Shown: positions 35,609-44,355, counted from the stretch's first letter. The stretch: 64,000 nt of DNA from Phycisphaerales bacterium (GCA_029260395.1 JAJDDJ010000001.1:124001-188000), one strand, 5' to 3'. Notes: generated by a model not told the origin, from the letters alone. A program made the numbers and translations.

Positions 35609-35623
35609 GGCGTAGGGTACGCC
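35609..35623. promoter_or_regulatory. Symmetric bidirectional -10 region between pyrF and DUF971 gene
   Basis: The inverted repeat GGCGTA-ggg-TACGCC contains TAGGGT on the plus strand (35613-35618, 5 nt before the GTG at 35624) and TACCCT on the minus strand (35619-35614, 30 nt before the pyrF ATG). Overlapping divergent promoters are inferred. Confidence 0.45.
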
Positions 35624-35989
35624 GTGCGAGCTGATGCGCTCCAGCCAGAAGCAGTCGATGTGAAGCGCGAGCTCGGCGTGACGCTCCGCTGGGCCGACGG
35701 CTCAAGCTCGTTCTACCCGGTCGCGTACTTGCGCAGGAACTCCCCTTCTGCCGACCAGAAGCAGCTCCGCGAGCAGCTCGGGCGCAACCCGCTCACCGTG
35801 CTGCCATCGAGAGGCGGACCGGTTGGCTCGCCCCTGACCATCGTGGATGCCCAGATGGTTGGCACGTACGCCCTCAAGATCAGCTTCAGCGACGGGCACG
35901 ACACCGGTATCTACTCTTGGGCGTACCTCCACGAGATCGACCCAAACGCAAGCGCGCGTTCATCGAGCGAGCCATCGCGAGATGACTGA
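35624..35989 (+). CDS. DUF971 (GBBH-like N-terminal) protein
   Basis: A 121-residue protein with the DUF971 fold: VDVKRELGVTLRWADGSSS, YPVAYLRRNSP and TYALKISFSDGHDTGIYSWAYLHEI, the motif shared with the N-terminal domain of gamma-butyrobetaine hydroxylase and with stand-alone proteins near Fe-S genes. The GTG at 35624 gives the family start and sits 5 nt after TAGGGT. Its 3' end overlaps recG by 8 nt, so the two are coupled. Role unknown. Confidence 0.85.
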   Translation: MRADALQPEAVDVKRELGVTLRWADGSSSFYPVAYLRRNSPSADQKQLREQLGRNPLTVLPSRGGPVGSPLTIVDAQMVGTYALKISFSDGHDTGIYSWAYLHEIDPNASARSSSEPSRDD

Positions 35990-38144
35990 ACCGCCGCTCA
36001 CGCTGACTAGCCCGCTGGAAGCTGTACCGGGCGTCGATCGCAAGCTGGCGTCCGCGCTATTCGCCCTGGGCATCAGCAACGTTGCCAAGCTCATCTGGCA
36101 TCTTCCGTTCCGCCACGAGAAAGAACAGGGCGAGACAACGATCGCTCAGCTTGAGCCGCAGGCCATCGGAACCACCCGCGCCGAGGTGACGAGCTGCCGG
36201 CCCGTGAACTTCGGGCGCAAACGGTTCGAGGCCGTGCTCCATGATGGCACCGATCGGCTCGAACTCGTGTGGTTCAATCAGACGTACCTCGCCAAGCGGA
36301 TCCATCCCGGCATGAGGCTGCTGGTGACGGGCAAGGTCAGCGACCGTGGATCGGCGGGCAACGCCCGCCCGCAGATGGTCAACCCGCGCTGGCAGGTACT
36401 GGGTGAAACCGAGCCTGACACGGCGCGCGCAGATCGGCTCAGGCCTGTCTATCCAGCGAGCGAGCGCGCCAAGAGCTGGCAGATCGCCAAGGCGGTCGAG
36501 TCGGCGTTGCCTTCGGCCCTGCCGCTCATCGAAGACCACCTGCCGGGCGACTATCGCCGGTCCCGAGAACTGCCCACGCTCGCCGAGGCGTACCGGATGC
36601 TCCATGCGCCGCAGGACGAGCAAGAGGTGCGTGAGGGCCGGCGCCGGCTCGCCTTCGACGAATTGCTGCTGCTCCAACTCGCGGTGTTCATGCGCCGAGC
36701 GGCGCGTGATGCGCACGAACGGGCCTTGCCGCTTGCGTGGAGCGAGCAGCTCGACCAGCGCATCCGCTCGCGGTTCCCCTTCGAACTCACGCCCAGCCAG
36801 GACCAGGTTGTGCGCACGATTGCCGACGATCTGCAACGCGATCGGCCCGCGAACCGGCTCGTCCAGGGCGATGTGGGCAGCGGCAAGACTGTCGTCGCGG
36901 CGTACGCCATGCTCCAGGCGGCCGCCAGCGGGCATCAATCCGTCATGCTCGCGCCGACCGAACTGCTCGCCGAGCAGCACGCCCAGTCGCTCACCAAGAT
37001 GCTCGCGGGCTCCAAAGTCTCGATCGCGCTGCTCACCGGTTCCCTGGGTGAACCCGAGCGTGCGTCCATCGAACGCCGACTTGCTTCGGGCGAGATTGAC
37101 ATCGCTGTGGGCACGCACGCCGTGCTTACCGACCGTGTTCGTTTCGAGTCGCTCGCGGTGGCGGTGATCGATGAGCAGCACCGGTTCGGCGTCGAGCAAC
37201 GCGCCAAGATCCGCGCCAAGTCTGCGGGTGCTGATTCGACTCTATGGCCCCATGTGCTCGTCATGACCGCCACTCCGATCCCGCGAACGCTCGCGATGAC
37301 GGTGTTCGGCGACCTCGACGTGTGCGCGATTCAGGGCCTGCCTCCGGGGCGAGCTGGCGTGCGCACCATCCACGCCCACCCGCAGGACCGCGCCGATGTC
37401 TACGCGCAGGTGCGCGCGTGCGTCGAGCGCGGCGAACAGGCCTACGTCGTGGTGCCCGCCATCGACGCGGGACAGCAGGAACCAATGCTTATCGCCTCGA
37501 CCAATCAGTCGACCGACGATGTTCCCCCGCCAAGGCCCATGCGCGATGTGAAGACCGTGGCCGAGGAACTTACCACGGGCTGGCTCGAGGGCGCGCGCAT
37601 CGCGGTGCTTCACGGCAGGCTTAAGCGTGACTCTCGCGAACGCATCATGGACCGGTTTCGCAAGGGCAAGATCGACGTGCTGATCGCGACGACGGTTATC
37701 GAGGTCGGCGTCGATGTGCCCAACGCCACCGCGATGGTCGTCGAAGATGCCGACCGCTTTGGGCTTGCCCAACTTCACCAGCTGCGAGGCCGCATAGGCC
37801 GGGGCGACAAGCCTGGCGTGTGCCTGCTCGTGAGCGACCCGCCCACCGACACCGCCCGCGAGCGGATCGCCGCGATGACCCGCACCACCGACGGCTTCGA
37901 ACTCGCGGAGCTCGACTTGCAGCTCCGTGGACCGGGCGATCTGTTCGACACCAAGCAGGACGGCGCCGCCCCGCTGCGGGTGGCGGACCTGTTCGCCGAC
38001 CGCGAGCTGCTCGAACTCGCTCGGCGTGACGCGCAGAGGTGGATCGAGCGCTCGCCCAGACTGGGCAGCGCTGGGGAGGCGGTGCTGAGGAGGCGCGTCC
38101 TCAAGACCCACGGCGAGCGATTCCAGCTCGGCGACGTGGGTTAG
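35982..38144 (+). CDS. recG: ATP-dependent DNA helicase RecG
   Basis: Helicase that remodels stalled replication forks and Holliday junctions. The 720 residues show an N-terminal wedge/OB region (VDRKLASALFALGI, LIWHLPFRHE, ETTIAQLEPQ), then the helicase motifs: Q-like FELTPSQDQV, motif I GDVGSGKT (about residue 295), motif II VIDEQHRFGVEQR (~396), motif III MTATPIPRTLA, motif IV-VI VLHGRLKRD, DVLIATTVIEVGVDVPNA and QLHQLRGRIGRG. The ATG at 35982 overlaps the DUF971 stop by 8 nt. All motifs are intact. Confidence 0.96.
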   Translation: MTEPPLTLTSPLEAVPGVDRKLASALFALGISNVAKLIWHLPFRHEKEQGETTIAQLEPQAIGTTRAEVTSCRPVNFGRKRFEAVLHDGTDRLELVWFNQTYLAKRIHPGMRLLVTGKVSDRGSAGNARPQMVNPRWQVLGETEPDTARADRLRPVYPASERAKSWQIAKAVESALPSALPLIEDHLPGDYRRSRELPTLAEAYRMLHAPQDEQEVREGRRRLAFDELLLLQLAVFMRRAARDAHERALPLAWSEQLDQRIRSRFPFELTPSQDQVVRTIADDLQRDRPANRLVQGDVGSGKTVVAAYAMLQAAASGHQSVMLAPTELLAEQHAQSLTKMLAGSKVSIALLTGSLGEPERASIERRLASGEIDIAVGTHAVLTDRVRFESLAVAVIDEQHRFGVEQRAKIRAKSAGADSTLWPHVLVMTATPIPRTLAMTVFGDLDVCAIQGLPPGRAGVRTIHAHPQDRADVYAQVRACVERGEQAYVVVPAIDAGQQEPMLIASTNQSTDDVPPPRPMRDVKTVAEELTTGWLEGARIAVLHGRLKRDSRERIMDRFRKGKIDVLIATTVIEVGVDVPNATAMVVEDADRFGLAQLHQLRGRIGRGDKPGVCLLVSDPPTDTARERIAAMTRTTDGFELAELDLQLRGPGDLFDTKQDGAAPLRVADLFADRELLELARRDAQRWIERSPRLGSAGEAVLRRRVLKTHGERFQLGDVG

Positions 38145-38167
38145 GTCCTGGGCCCGGACCCGGCGAA

Positions 38168-38173
38168 TACCAT
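38168..38173 (+). promoter_or_regulatory. -10 box TACCAT of polX (leaderless start)
   Basis: TACCAT, 6 nt, then the polX ATG at 38180. Confidence 0.55.
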
Positions 38174-38179
38174 GCTTCC

Positions 38180-39979
38180 ATGAGCACCAACGCCTCGATC
38201 GCGTCGGCCTTCGAGCACGCCGCCGCCCTGATGGAACTGCTGGGCGAGGACAAGTTCCGCATCAACGCGCACGCTCGCGTGGCCCGTGCGGTCAATGACC
38301 TCACCACCGATCTTGCGAGCATCGCGGGCGACCCAAAGGCGCTGACCGCGATCGAAGGCATCGGCGCCAAGACCGCGGCCAAGATCACTGAGCTTGTTCG
38401 CACGGGCAAAGTCGAGGAGTTCGATGAACTGGCAGCCCGCGTGCCCGCAGGCCTGCCCGCACTGCTGAACGTGCCGGGCCTTGGCCCAAAGACCGTGCGA
38501 AGGGCCTGGCAGGAGCTGGGCATCGAAGATGTGGCCGCTCTAAAGGCCGCGATGGATGACGGCTCTCTCGCGGGCCTGCCAAGGCTGGGGGCGAAAGCAG
38601 TCGAGAAGATCCGCAAGGGCCTCGACCAGCTCGAACGCTCAGCGGGCCGGCTGCCTCTGGGCATCGCGATGCCGATGGCCGAGGGCATCGTCGCGTTCCT
38701 AAGCACCCTCGACGGCGTCGAACGGGCTGCGTTTGCCGGCTCGCTGCGCAGGGGCAAGGACACCATCGGCGATCTGGACATTCTGGTCGTGGCAATGGAC
38801 GCCGCAGCCGTACATGAGGCGTTCTGTGCGCACGAGGACGTGGCCAGCGTGATCGCGCGCGGCGAGAGCAAGTCGTCGGTGCTCATGAAACTGTCCGTGT
38901 CGCTCGGCCGATGGGGCCGAGCCCTCGGGAGTGATGCAGAGCCCGCTGTGCAGGTGGATCTGCGGGTCGTACCAGCGGAGTCGTGGGGCGCGGCGATGCA
39001 GTACTTCACGGGTTCCAAGGAGCACAACCTCAAGCTGCGCGAGCGGGCCGTCAAGCAGGGGCTCACGCTCAATGAGTACGGCTTGTTCAAGGATGACGGC
39101 GAGAATGGCCCGCCGCAATCAAGAGGTATCGAACCGGTCGCTTCGGAAAGCGAAGAAGACATCTACCGCGCGCTCAAGGTGGTGTTTCCCGAGCCCGAGT
39201 TGCGAGAAGATCGCGGCGAACTCTCAGCCAAGAAGCTCCCGGAGCTGATCCAGCTTGGTGATTTGAAAGCCGAACTGCACGGGCACACGACCGAGTCCGA
39301 CGGCAAGCTCTCGCTCGATGAGCTGGTCGAGGGCGCGATCGCGCGAGGCTTCCACACGATCGCGGTGACCGATCACTCCAAGAGCTCGGCCCAGGCGGGC
39401 GGGCTCGATGAGAAGCGGCTGCGCGCGCAAGCCAAACAGATCGACGAAGCCCAAGAGCGGTTCGGCGATCGCATGCGCATCCTCAAGGGCTCGGAGGTGG
39501 ACATCCTCGCCGACGGCTCGCTCGACTTTGACGACGACACGCTCGCCTCGCTGGATGTGGTGGTGGCGAGCCCGCACACAGCGCTGTCGCAAGAACCCGC
39601 GGCGGCGACCAAGCGGCTGCTGAGGGCGATCGAGCACCCGATGGTGCACATTCTGGGCCACCCGACGGGCCGACTCATCAACGCGCGCGGCGGGCTGGAG
39701 CCGGCGATGGACGAGCTGTTCGCGGCGGCCAAGGAGCACAGCGTGGCGCTCGAGATCAACGCGCACTGGATGCGGCTCGACCTGAGAGACACGCACGTGC
39801 GCGCAGCGGTCGAGGCGGGCTGCCTGCTGGCGATCGACTGCGATGTGCATTCGCTGGGCGACTTCGACAACGCCCGCTACGGGGTGCTGACGGGCCGGCG
39901 TGGATGGCTGACGGCCGAGCAGTGCGTGAACTGCTGGCCCGCGGATCGGCAGAGCGACTGGCTCAAGAGCAAGCGGTGA
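38180..39979 (+). CDS. polX: DNA polymerase/3'-5' exonuclease PolX
   Basis: Repair polymerase of family X fused to a PHP exonuclease. The 599 residues contain helix-hairpin-helix segments (IEGIGAKTAAKITEL, NVPGLGPKTVRRAW), the polymerase palm with GSLRRGKDTIGDLDILV (first two Asp) and VQVDLRVVP (third Asp), the fingers/thumb signature MQYFTGSKEHNLKLRERA and LNEYGLF, and the PHP domain with ELHGHTTESDG, AVTDHSKSSA, LKGSEVDIL and the terminal ID-D-VHS metal site (AIDCDVHS). Metal ligands look intact in both parts. The start follows a -10 box by 6 nt. Confidence 0.95.
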   Translation: MSTNASIASAFEHAAALMELLGEDKFRINAHARVARAVNDLTTDLASIAGDPKALTAIEGIGAKTAAKITELVRTGKVEEFDELAARVPAGLPALLNVPGLGPKTVRRAWQELGIEDVAALKAAMDDGSLAGLPRLGAKAVEKIRKGLDQLERSAGRLPLGIAMPMAEGIVAFLSTLDGVERAAFAGSLRRGKDTIGDLDILVVAMDAAAVHEAFCAHEDVASVIARGESKSSVLMKLSVSLGRWGRALGSDAEPAVQVDLRVVPAESWGAAMQYFTGSKEHNLKLRERAVKQGLTLNEYGLFKDDGENGPPQSRGIEPVASESEEDIYRALKVVFPEPELREDRGELSAKKLPELIQLGDLKAELHGHTTESDGKLSLDELVEGAIARGFHTIAVTDHSKSSAQAGGLDEKRLRAQAKQIDEAQERFGDRMRILKGSEVDILADGSLDFDDDTLASLDVVVASPHTALSQEPAAATKRLLRAIEHPMVHILGHPTGRLINARGGLEPAMDELFAAAKEHSVALEINAHWMRLDLRDTHVRAAVEAGCLLAIDCDVHSLGDFDNARYGVLTGRRGWLTAEQCVNCWPADRQSDWLKSKR

Positions 39980-40022
39980 GGCGGCTCGAACCGCCCTTGA
40001 ACTGATTCCACGCCTGTCTTGA

Positions 40023-40052
40023 TTGACACTGAGACTCAGTCGCAATAACAAT
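40023..40052 (+). promoter_or_regulatory. Sigma70-type promoter of the prepilin-like gene
   Basis: A perfect -35 TTGACA (40023-40028) is followed by an 18-nt spacer and AACAAT (40047-40052; TAACAA with a 17-nt spacer). The -10 ends 5 nt before the ATG at 40058, so the mRNA should be leaderless. It is the best consensus promoter in the window. Confidence 0.8.
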
Positions 40053-40057
40053 CTACC

Positions 40058-40951
40058 ATGCCGACCAACCCCCGCCGAGGCTTCACGCTGATCGAACTGC
40101 TTGTGGTCATCGCGATCATCGCGCTGCTGATCGGCATTCTGCTGCCCTCACTCGGCAAGGCGAGGGACGCCGCCCGGGCGGTCAAAGACCAGGCCAATCT
40201 GCGGTCGCTCGGTCAGGCGCTCGCGCTGTACTCGAACGACCACGACAGCTTCCCGGCCCTTCGGCTGCCGAGCGGAGAGGTCCACCAGAGCACGGGTCGG
40301 CCCCGAGCCCGGTGGCACTTTGCGATGGGTGACTACGTGGGCCAGCCGTTCGTGCCCAAGGAGGTTGGCGAGCTCGGCGAGTTTACCGGCGTAGGGGGCA
40401 CGCTCAGCGACGACATGCGGCGGATCGACAACGAGGTCTTCATGGACCCCAGCCACACGCTGGAGGACTTTCGCTCGAAGAAGTCGGGCGACATCATGGC
40501 GCTGCGCAACGGGAGCTACGGGTACAACTACCACTACCTGGGCAACTCCCGAGGTGAAGGCCCGGGCGGCTCGGCGGCCAACTACCCGGTGCGCGCATCA
40601 AGGATCGGTCACACCTCTCGCACCATCGCGTTCGCCGACAGCAACGGCAATCAGTTCCTGACCCGGACCGAGGGACTTCGCGAGCACGCCTACACGATGG
40701 ACCCGCCGCGATTGGACACCGAGCACAACGGGGCGGTGACGTTCGCTGAGGACTCGGGCAAGTCGCCCGCCTCGGCACGCCACGGCGGCAAGGTCAACGT
40801 CGGCTGGCTCGACGGGCACGGCAGCTCGGAGACGCTCGAAGACCTCGGCTATGTGGTCGAGGACCGGGCGCTGAACCAGGTCGAACACAATGCGGGAGAC
40901 AACGGGCTGTGGAACGGCAAGGGGCACGACCCGGAGCGGACGGGGCGCTGA
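40058..40951 (+). CDS. Prepilin-like protein with H-X9-DG motif
   Basis: A 297-residue protein with a type II secretion/pseudopilin N-terminus, [21 protein letters not shown], where cleavage after Gly and methylation of Phe is expected. The C-terminal part holds [12 protein letters not shown], an exact H-X9-DG motif found in planctomycete prepilin-like (DUF1559-related) families. FADSNGNQF and [11 protein letters not shown] are typical neighbours. Such proteins occur in large paralogous families in planctomycetes; function is poorly known. No pilin-assembly genes are adjacent. Confidence 0.88.
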   Translation: MPTNPRRGFTLIELLVVIAIIALLIGILLPSLGKARDAARAVKDQANLRSLGQALALYSNDHDSFPALRLPSGEVHQSTGRPRARWHFAMGDYVGQPFVPKEVGELGEFTGVGGTLSDDMRRIDNEVFMDPSHTLEDFRSKKSGDIMALRNGSYGYNYHYLGNSRGEGPGGSAANYPVRASRIGHTSRTIAFADSNGNQFLTRTEGLREHAYTMDPPRLDTEHNGAVTFAEDSGKSPASARHGGKVNVGWLDGHGSSETLEDLGYVVEDRALNQVEHNAGDNGLWNGKGHDPERTGR

Positions 40952-40960
40952 CACGTACGC

Positions 40961-41401
40961 CTATAGGTTGCTCGCGAGGATCACAGTCAAGACCAAGGTC
41001 ACGACTATGCCCCCGATGATGGCGAGCCCTAAGACAGCAAACATGGCGCATCCGGAGTTAAACCACTTGGTCTCAGATACTTGGTGGCAGTTGAAAAGAA
41101 GTTGCGAGCAGCCGCACTCGGGGCACTCAGTCTGGCTTCGGCTTATGACGAGCCCATCGAGCGGGTAGCGGCACTGCTCGCAAAGCAGGGGCATCGTCGC
41201 TGGCTGCAGGAACCTCGCGTGGCCCTTTGCCTCGGCGAGACTCGGAGAGTGCGCCCATACCTCCAGCGGCATCCGCCGAGCGATGGCCTCGGCCTGCACG
41301 ACCGATGTCGCCGAAACAATGAGTGTGTGCCATGGCTCATCGGTGCCAACCGGGCGGACGAGCAGGGTCCAACGATGCATGGGCTCTTCGTGCGATGCCA
41401 T
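40961..41401 (-). CDS. Tail-anchored zinc-ribbon protein, paralog A
   Basis: A 146-residue protein in three parts: an N-terminal domain (RWTLLVRPVGTDEPWHTLIV then SATSVVQAEAIARRM), a zinc ribbon CEQCRYPLDGL...CPECG with 17 residues between CxxC and CxxC, and a C-terminal membrane helix (VLGLAIIGGIVVTLVLTVIL) that ends near the C-terminus, so a tail anchor. It is paralogous to the genes at 41438 and 43478, and all three lie beside ffh. It starts 36 nt after paralog B, so the two are probably co-transcribed. Function unknown. Confidence 0.72.
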   Translation of the reverse strand: MASHEEPMHRWTLLVRPVGTDEPWHTLIVSATSVVQAEAIARRMPLEVWAHSPSLAEAKGHARFLQPATMPLLCEQCRYPLDGLVISRSQTECPECGCSQLLFNCHQVSETKWFNSGCAMFAVLGLAIIGGIVVTLVLTVILASNL

Positions 41402-41437
41402 CGTGGGTTGTTCGCTTTAGCGGGGCCGTGGGTTCGA

Positions 41438-41878
41438 TCAGAAGATGGCCAATGCGATCAGTGCGACCGTCAGCAGCCCGACTAACGCGAAGCAGATCAC
41501 CACTGCTTGCAAGCAGCCTTTGGCGATTGCCGACTCGGGCAATGGGTCTGTGCTTCTTGGCGGGCCAGTAAAGAGCAACTGAAACTGCCCGCACTCGGTG
41601 CAGGTCACGCCGCGTGCCTCAAGCGAAAGTCCTTCGAGCAGGTAACCGCAGTAAGTGCAGTACAGGTCGGCGCTCTTCAACCCGCCCCGACCGGCTCCGT
41701 CGTTATGCCCCGCATGGCGGACCGACTCTTCGAGCACCGTCATGCCCTGGCGACGGGCGATTGCTGCGGCCTGTACCGCCGACGTTGCCTCGATTTCGAT
41801 GGTGTCCCAGCCGACCTGGTCAGGAGACGGCCGGGCAATCATCGTCCACTTTGGCAGGGGTGATGGTTCATTGCTCAC
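41438..41878 (-). CDS. Tail-anchored zinc-ribbon protein, paralog B
   Basis: A 146-residue paralog with the same layout: KWTMIARPSPDQVGWDTIEI, the conserved ATSAVQAAAIARRQG helix, ribbon CTYCGYLLEGL...CTECG (17 residues between the pairs) and terminal helix VVICFALVGLLTVALIALAIF. The start is GTG at 41878, 5 nt after an AATAAT -10 box. It diverges from ffh with only 75 bp between starts, so expression of both may be linked. Function unknown. Confidence 0.72.
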   Translation of the reverse strand: MSNEPSPLPKWTMIARPSPDQVGWDTIEIEATSAVQAAAIARRQGMTVLEESVRHAGHNDGAGRGGLKSADLYCTYCGYLLEGLSLEARGVTCTECGQFQLLFTGPPRSTDPLPESAIAKGCLQAVVICFALVGLLTVALIALAIF

Positions 41879-41883
41879 AGGTG

Positions 41884-41889
41884 ATTATT
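41884..41889 (-). promoter_or_regulatory. -10 box AATAAT of zinc-ribbon paralog B
   Basis: AATAAT on the minus strand, 5 nt, then GTG at 41878. Confidence 0.45.
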
Positions 41890-41939
41890 CGCAACGGCCA
41901 AGGGCTGGGTTCAGGTGTTGGCGGGCTGGCCCAGCCCCC

Positions 41940-41945
41940 TACACT
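41940..41945 (+). promoter_or_regulatory. -10 box TACACT of ffh
   Basis: TACACT is followed by 8 nt and the ffh ATG; a weak -35 TTGGCG lies 16 nt upstream. Confidence 0.55.
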
Positions 41946-41953
41946 CTGCTCCC

Positions 41954-43474
41954 ATGTTCGACCGACTCAGCGATGGTTTCAACTCCGTTTTCCGCAATCT
42001 CAGCGGCAAGGGCAAGATCACCGAGACCAACGTCCGCGAGGCGATGGACGAGGTCCGCTCGGCCCTGCTCGAGGCCGACGTCCACTACGAGGTGGTGCAG
42101 CAGTTCTGCGAGGACGTGCTGAACGACGCGGTCGGCCAGAGGGTCACCGAGAGCCTCAAGCCCGGCCAGGAAATGATCGGGATCGTGCACGAGCGGCTGG
42201 TCGGGCTGCTCGGCGGAGCGGACACGAGCGCGGACGACTCTGCTGCGCTCGCCGCGGCGGGTGTCAAGACCGCGCCCAAGCAAGCGGGCACGCCCGAGGC
42301 GATTCTCCGCGTCACCCCGGGGCCGACGGTCGTGATGATGTGCGGCCTGCAGGGCAGCGGCAAGACAACCACCTGCGGCAAGCTCGCAGCGCACCTCGCC
42401 AAGCAGGGCCGAAGCGTCAAGCTGTGCGCGGCGGACTTGCAGCGGCCCGCTGCGGTCGAGCAGCTCGAAACCGTCGCCAAGGGCGCTGCAGAGTTTGCCA
42501 AGGACAAGGCTTCGATCACCTTCTACGGGGAACCCGAACAGTGCGCCGAGTACGGCAAGGCGGTGGGCGTAGCCGTCGATGTCTGCAAGCGAGCGCTCAA
42601 GGCCGCACAGTCCGACCGCACGGACGTGCTGATCCTGGATACCGCGGGCCGCCTGCACATCAACGACGAGCTGATGGGCGAGTTGCAGCGGATCAATAAG
42701 TCGCTCTCGCCGCACCACATCTTTCTTGTGACCGATGCGATGACGGGCCAGGACGCGGTGAACTCTGCGCGGGAGTTCCACGAGCGGCTGAGCGTTGACG
42801 GGATCATCCTCACCAAGTTTGATAGCGACACCCGCGGCGGGGCGGCGCTGAGCGTTAAGACGATCACGGGCGCACCGATCAAGTTCGTGGGCATCGGCGA
42901 GAAAGTCGACGCGATCGAGCCGTTCCACGCCGAGCGGATGGCCGGGCGGATCCTGGGCATGGGCGACGTTCTGAGCCTTGTAGAGAAGGCGCAGGCGGAG
43001 GTCAGCGAGGAAGAGGCCGAGGCGCTGCAAGCGAAGATGGCCAAGGGCGAGCTTGGGATGGACGACTTTCTCAAGCAGATGAAGATGATGCGCCGCATGG
43101 GCCCGCTCAAGCAGATCATGGGCATGCTGCCCGGCGCGGGGCAACTGCTCAAAGACGTTGATGTGGACGACAAGCAGTTCGACCGCGTCGAAGCGCAGAT
43201 CCACTCGATGACCCAAGCCGAGCGGACGAAGCCCTCGCTGATCGACTCGGGCCGGAGGCGGCGCATCGCCGCGGGCTCGGGCATGCAGCAGCACGAGGTT
43301 GGCCAGCTCGTCAAGCAGTTTGATGCGATCAACAAGCTGACCAAGCAGCTCGGCGGCATGGGCTCGGGCGACCAGATGGCTGCGGCCAAACAGATGGCTC
43401 GTGCGAGCATGGGCGGCAAGATGAAGAAGGGCACCCGCGCAGGCGGGGGCGGCTTCAAGAAGAAGCGGCGGTGA
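41954..43474 (+). CDS. ffh: Signal recognition particle protein Ffh
   Basis: GTPase that, with 4.5S RNA, brings nascent membrane and exported proteins to FtsY. The 506 residues hold the N domain (MFDRLSDGFNSVFRNLSGKG), the G domain with GLQGSGKTTTCGKLA (about residue 130), CAADLQRPAAVEQL, LDTAGRLHINDELM and ILTKFDSDTRGGAAL, and a Met-rich M domain (FLKQMKMMRRMGPLKQIMGM) with the RNA-binding SGRRRRIAAGSG segment, ending in a Lys/Gly tail. The ATG at 41954 lies 8 nt after a -10 box. It converges with zinc-ribbon paralog C, 3 bp apart. Confidence 0.96.
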   Translation: MFDRLSDGFNSVFRNLSGKGKITETNVREAMDEVRSALLEADVHYEVVQQFCEDVLNDAVGQRVTESLKPGQEMIGIVHERLVGLLGGADTSADDSAALAAAGVKTAPKQAGTPEAILRVTPGPTVVMMCGLQGSGKTTTCGKLAAHLAKQGRSVKLCAADLQRPAAVEQLETVAKGAAEFAKDKASITFYGEPEQCAEYGKAVGVAVDVCKRALKAAQSDRTDVLILDTAGRLHINDELMGELQRINKSLSPHHIFLVTDAMTGQDAVNSAREFHERLSVDGIILTKFDSDTRGGAALSVKTITGAPIKFVGIGEKVDAIEPFHAERMAGRILGMGDVLSLVEKAQAEVSEEEAEALQAKMAKGELGMDDFLKQMKMMRRMGPLKQIMGMLPGAGQLLKDVDVDDKQFDRVEAQIHSMTQAERTKPSLIDSGRRRRIAAGSGMQQHEVGQLVKQFDAINKLTKQLGGMGSGDQMAAAKQMARASMGGKMKKGTRAGGGGFKKKRR

Positions 43475-43477
43475 GCA

Positions 43478-43915
43478 TCACAAGAGGGCCAGCAGCAAGC
43501 GAGCCAGCACATAGACCGTCGCGAGCACCAATAGCCCAAACGTTGCGTAGAGCAGCTGGGCTGGGCTCTTGGGAATCCAAAGATCGAATCGGTGAGCACG
43601 GGTTCGGTTTGTGGCTGTTTGCACAACTTGGGGAAAGCCGCATTCGGGGCATTCAACGATTGAGTTCGTGACAATGATGTCGTTGAGTGTGTAGTCGCAG
43701 GCTTCGCAATTGAGCGGCTCGAACGAGGCCATCAACAAGTGCGGGTTCGAGGGCTCGCTCTCGTCGGCGAGTGTGACTGAGTCCTGGCTGACTTCTAGGC
43801 CGTAACGGCGGGCAGTCGCGATTGCGTGGATCTCCGACAACGCATGGATGCAGAGTGGCTGAAAGGGTGCGCCGGTGCGTGCGGGCCGGACTTCTAAGTG
43901 CCACCGGCGTGTCAA
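43478..43915 (-). CDS. Tail-anchored zinc-ribbon protein, paralog C
   Basis: A 145-residue paralog of the genes at 40961 and 41438: RRWHLEVRPARTGAPFQPL, helix SEIHAIATARRYG, ribbon CEACDYTLNDI...CPECG (17 residues between the pairs) and terminal helix LYATFGLLVLATVYVLARLLLALL. It starts with TTG one base after the STAS gene stop, so translation probably reinitiates after STAS; no Shine-Dalgarno sequence is seen. The operon link to a STAS regulator is the one clue to its context. Confidence 0.7.
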   Translation of the reverse strand: MTRRWHLEVRPARTGAPFQPLCIHALSEIHAIATARRYGLEVSQDSVTLADESEPSNPHLLMASFEPLNCEACDYTLNDIIVTNSIVECPECGFPQVVQTATNRTRAHRFDLWIPKSPAQLLYATFGLLVLATVYVLARLLLALL

Positions 43916-43916
43916 A

Positions 43917-44267
43917 TCAAGACACCGCTAACTGCTCGCGTGCGTCGCTGACGCTCTCGTCGAGCTCGAAGAACTCGTCGAGGTGGCAGACGGTCACGAC
44001 CTTGCGGACTTGCTCGCAGGCGGCGGCGATGCGGATTCGACCGTCACCACTCGCGAGTTCTCGGCGGAGCATGATGAGTTCGGCCAATCCCCGGGACGAG
44101 ATGAGTTTGAGGCCGCTGGCGTCGATGATGACCCCGGCGCGCGCACGCTGCGCCTCGGGGAGGTCGAGCAATGCGGCGATCTCGGGCCGCTCGCGCAGGC
44201 CCGTGAGGTCCTGGCTGGTTGCAACCACGACCACGACCGCCGGTTCTGAACTGGGTGGCTGGCTCAC
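43917..44267 (-). CDS. STAS-domain (anti-sigma-factor-antagonist-like) protein
   Basis: A 116-residue single STAS domain: VVVVVATSQDL, AGVIIDASGLKLISSRGLAELIMLRREL with the phosphorylatable Ser in the GLxxISSRGL loop, and IRIAAACEQVRKVVTVCHLDEFFEL. This loop is the SpoIIAA type, so it may be regulated by a serine kinase and bind an anti-sigma factor. The GTG at 44267 is chosen because TATGCT lies 6 nt before it and the upstream frame is not STAS-like. No RsbW-type kinase is nearby. It is followed immediately by zinc-ribbon paralog C. Confidence 0.82.
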   Translation of the reverse strand: MSQPPSSEPAVVVVVATSQDLTGLRERPEIAALLDLPEAQRARAGVIIDASGLKLISSRGLAELIMLRRELASGDGRIRIAAACEQVRKVVTVCHLDEFFELDESVSDAREQLAVS

Positions 44268-44273
44268 GGGGCC

Positions 44274-44279
44274 AGCATA
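44274..44279 (-). promoter_or_regulatory. -10 box TATGCT of the STAS gene (leaderless start)
   Basis: TATGCT on the minus strand, 6 nt, then the GTG at 44267; identical in layout to the cupin promoter. Confidence 0.55.
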
Positions 44280-44355
44280 GCCGGAGCTGGACGGCGCGTG
44301 CGCTGGCTGGCCGATGGCTCGACCGTCTATGGACCACCGGCCAGGGAGCTTACTG

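Noticed and set aside
41939..43294. 451-codon minus-strand ORF opposite ffh
   Set aside because: Shadow of ffh codons; His/Leu/Arg-rich, no motif.
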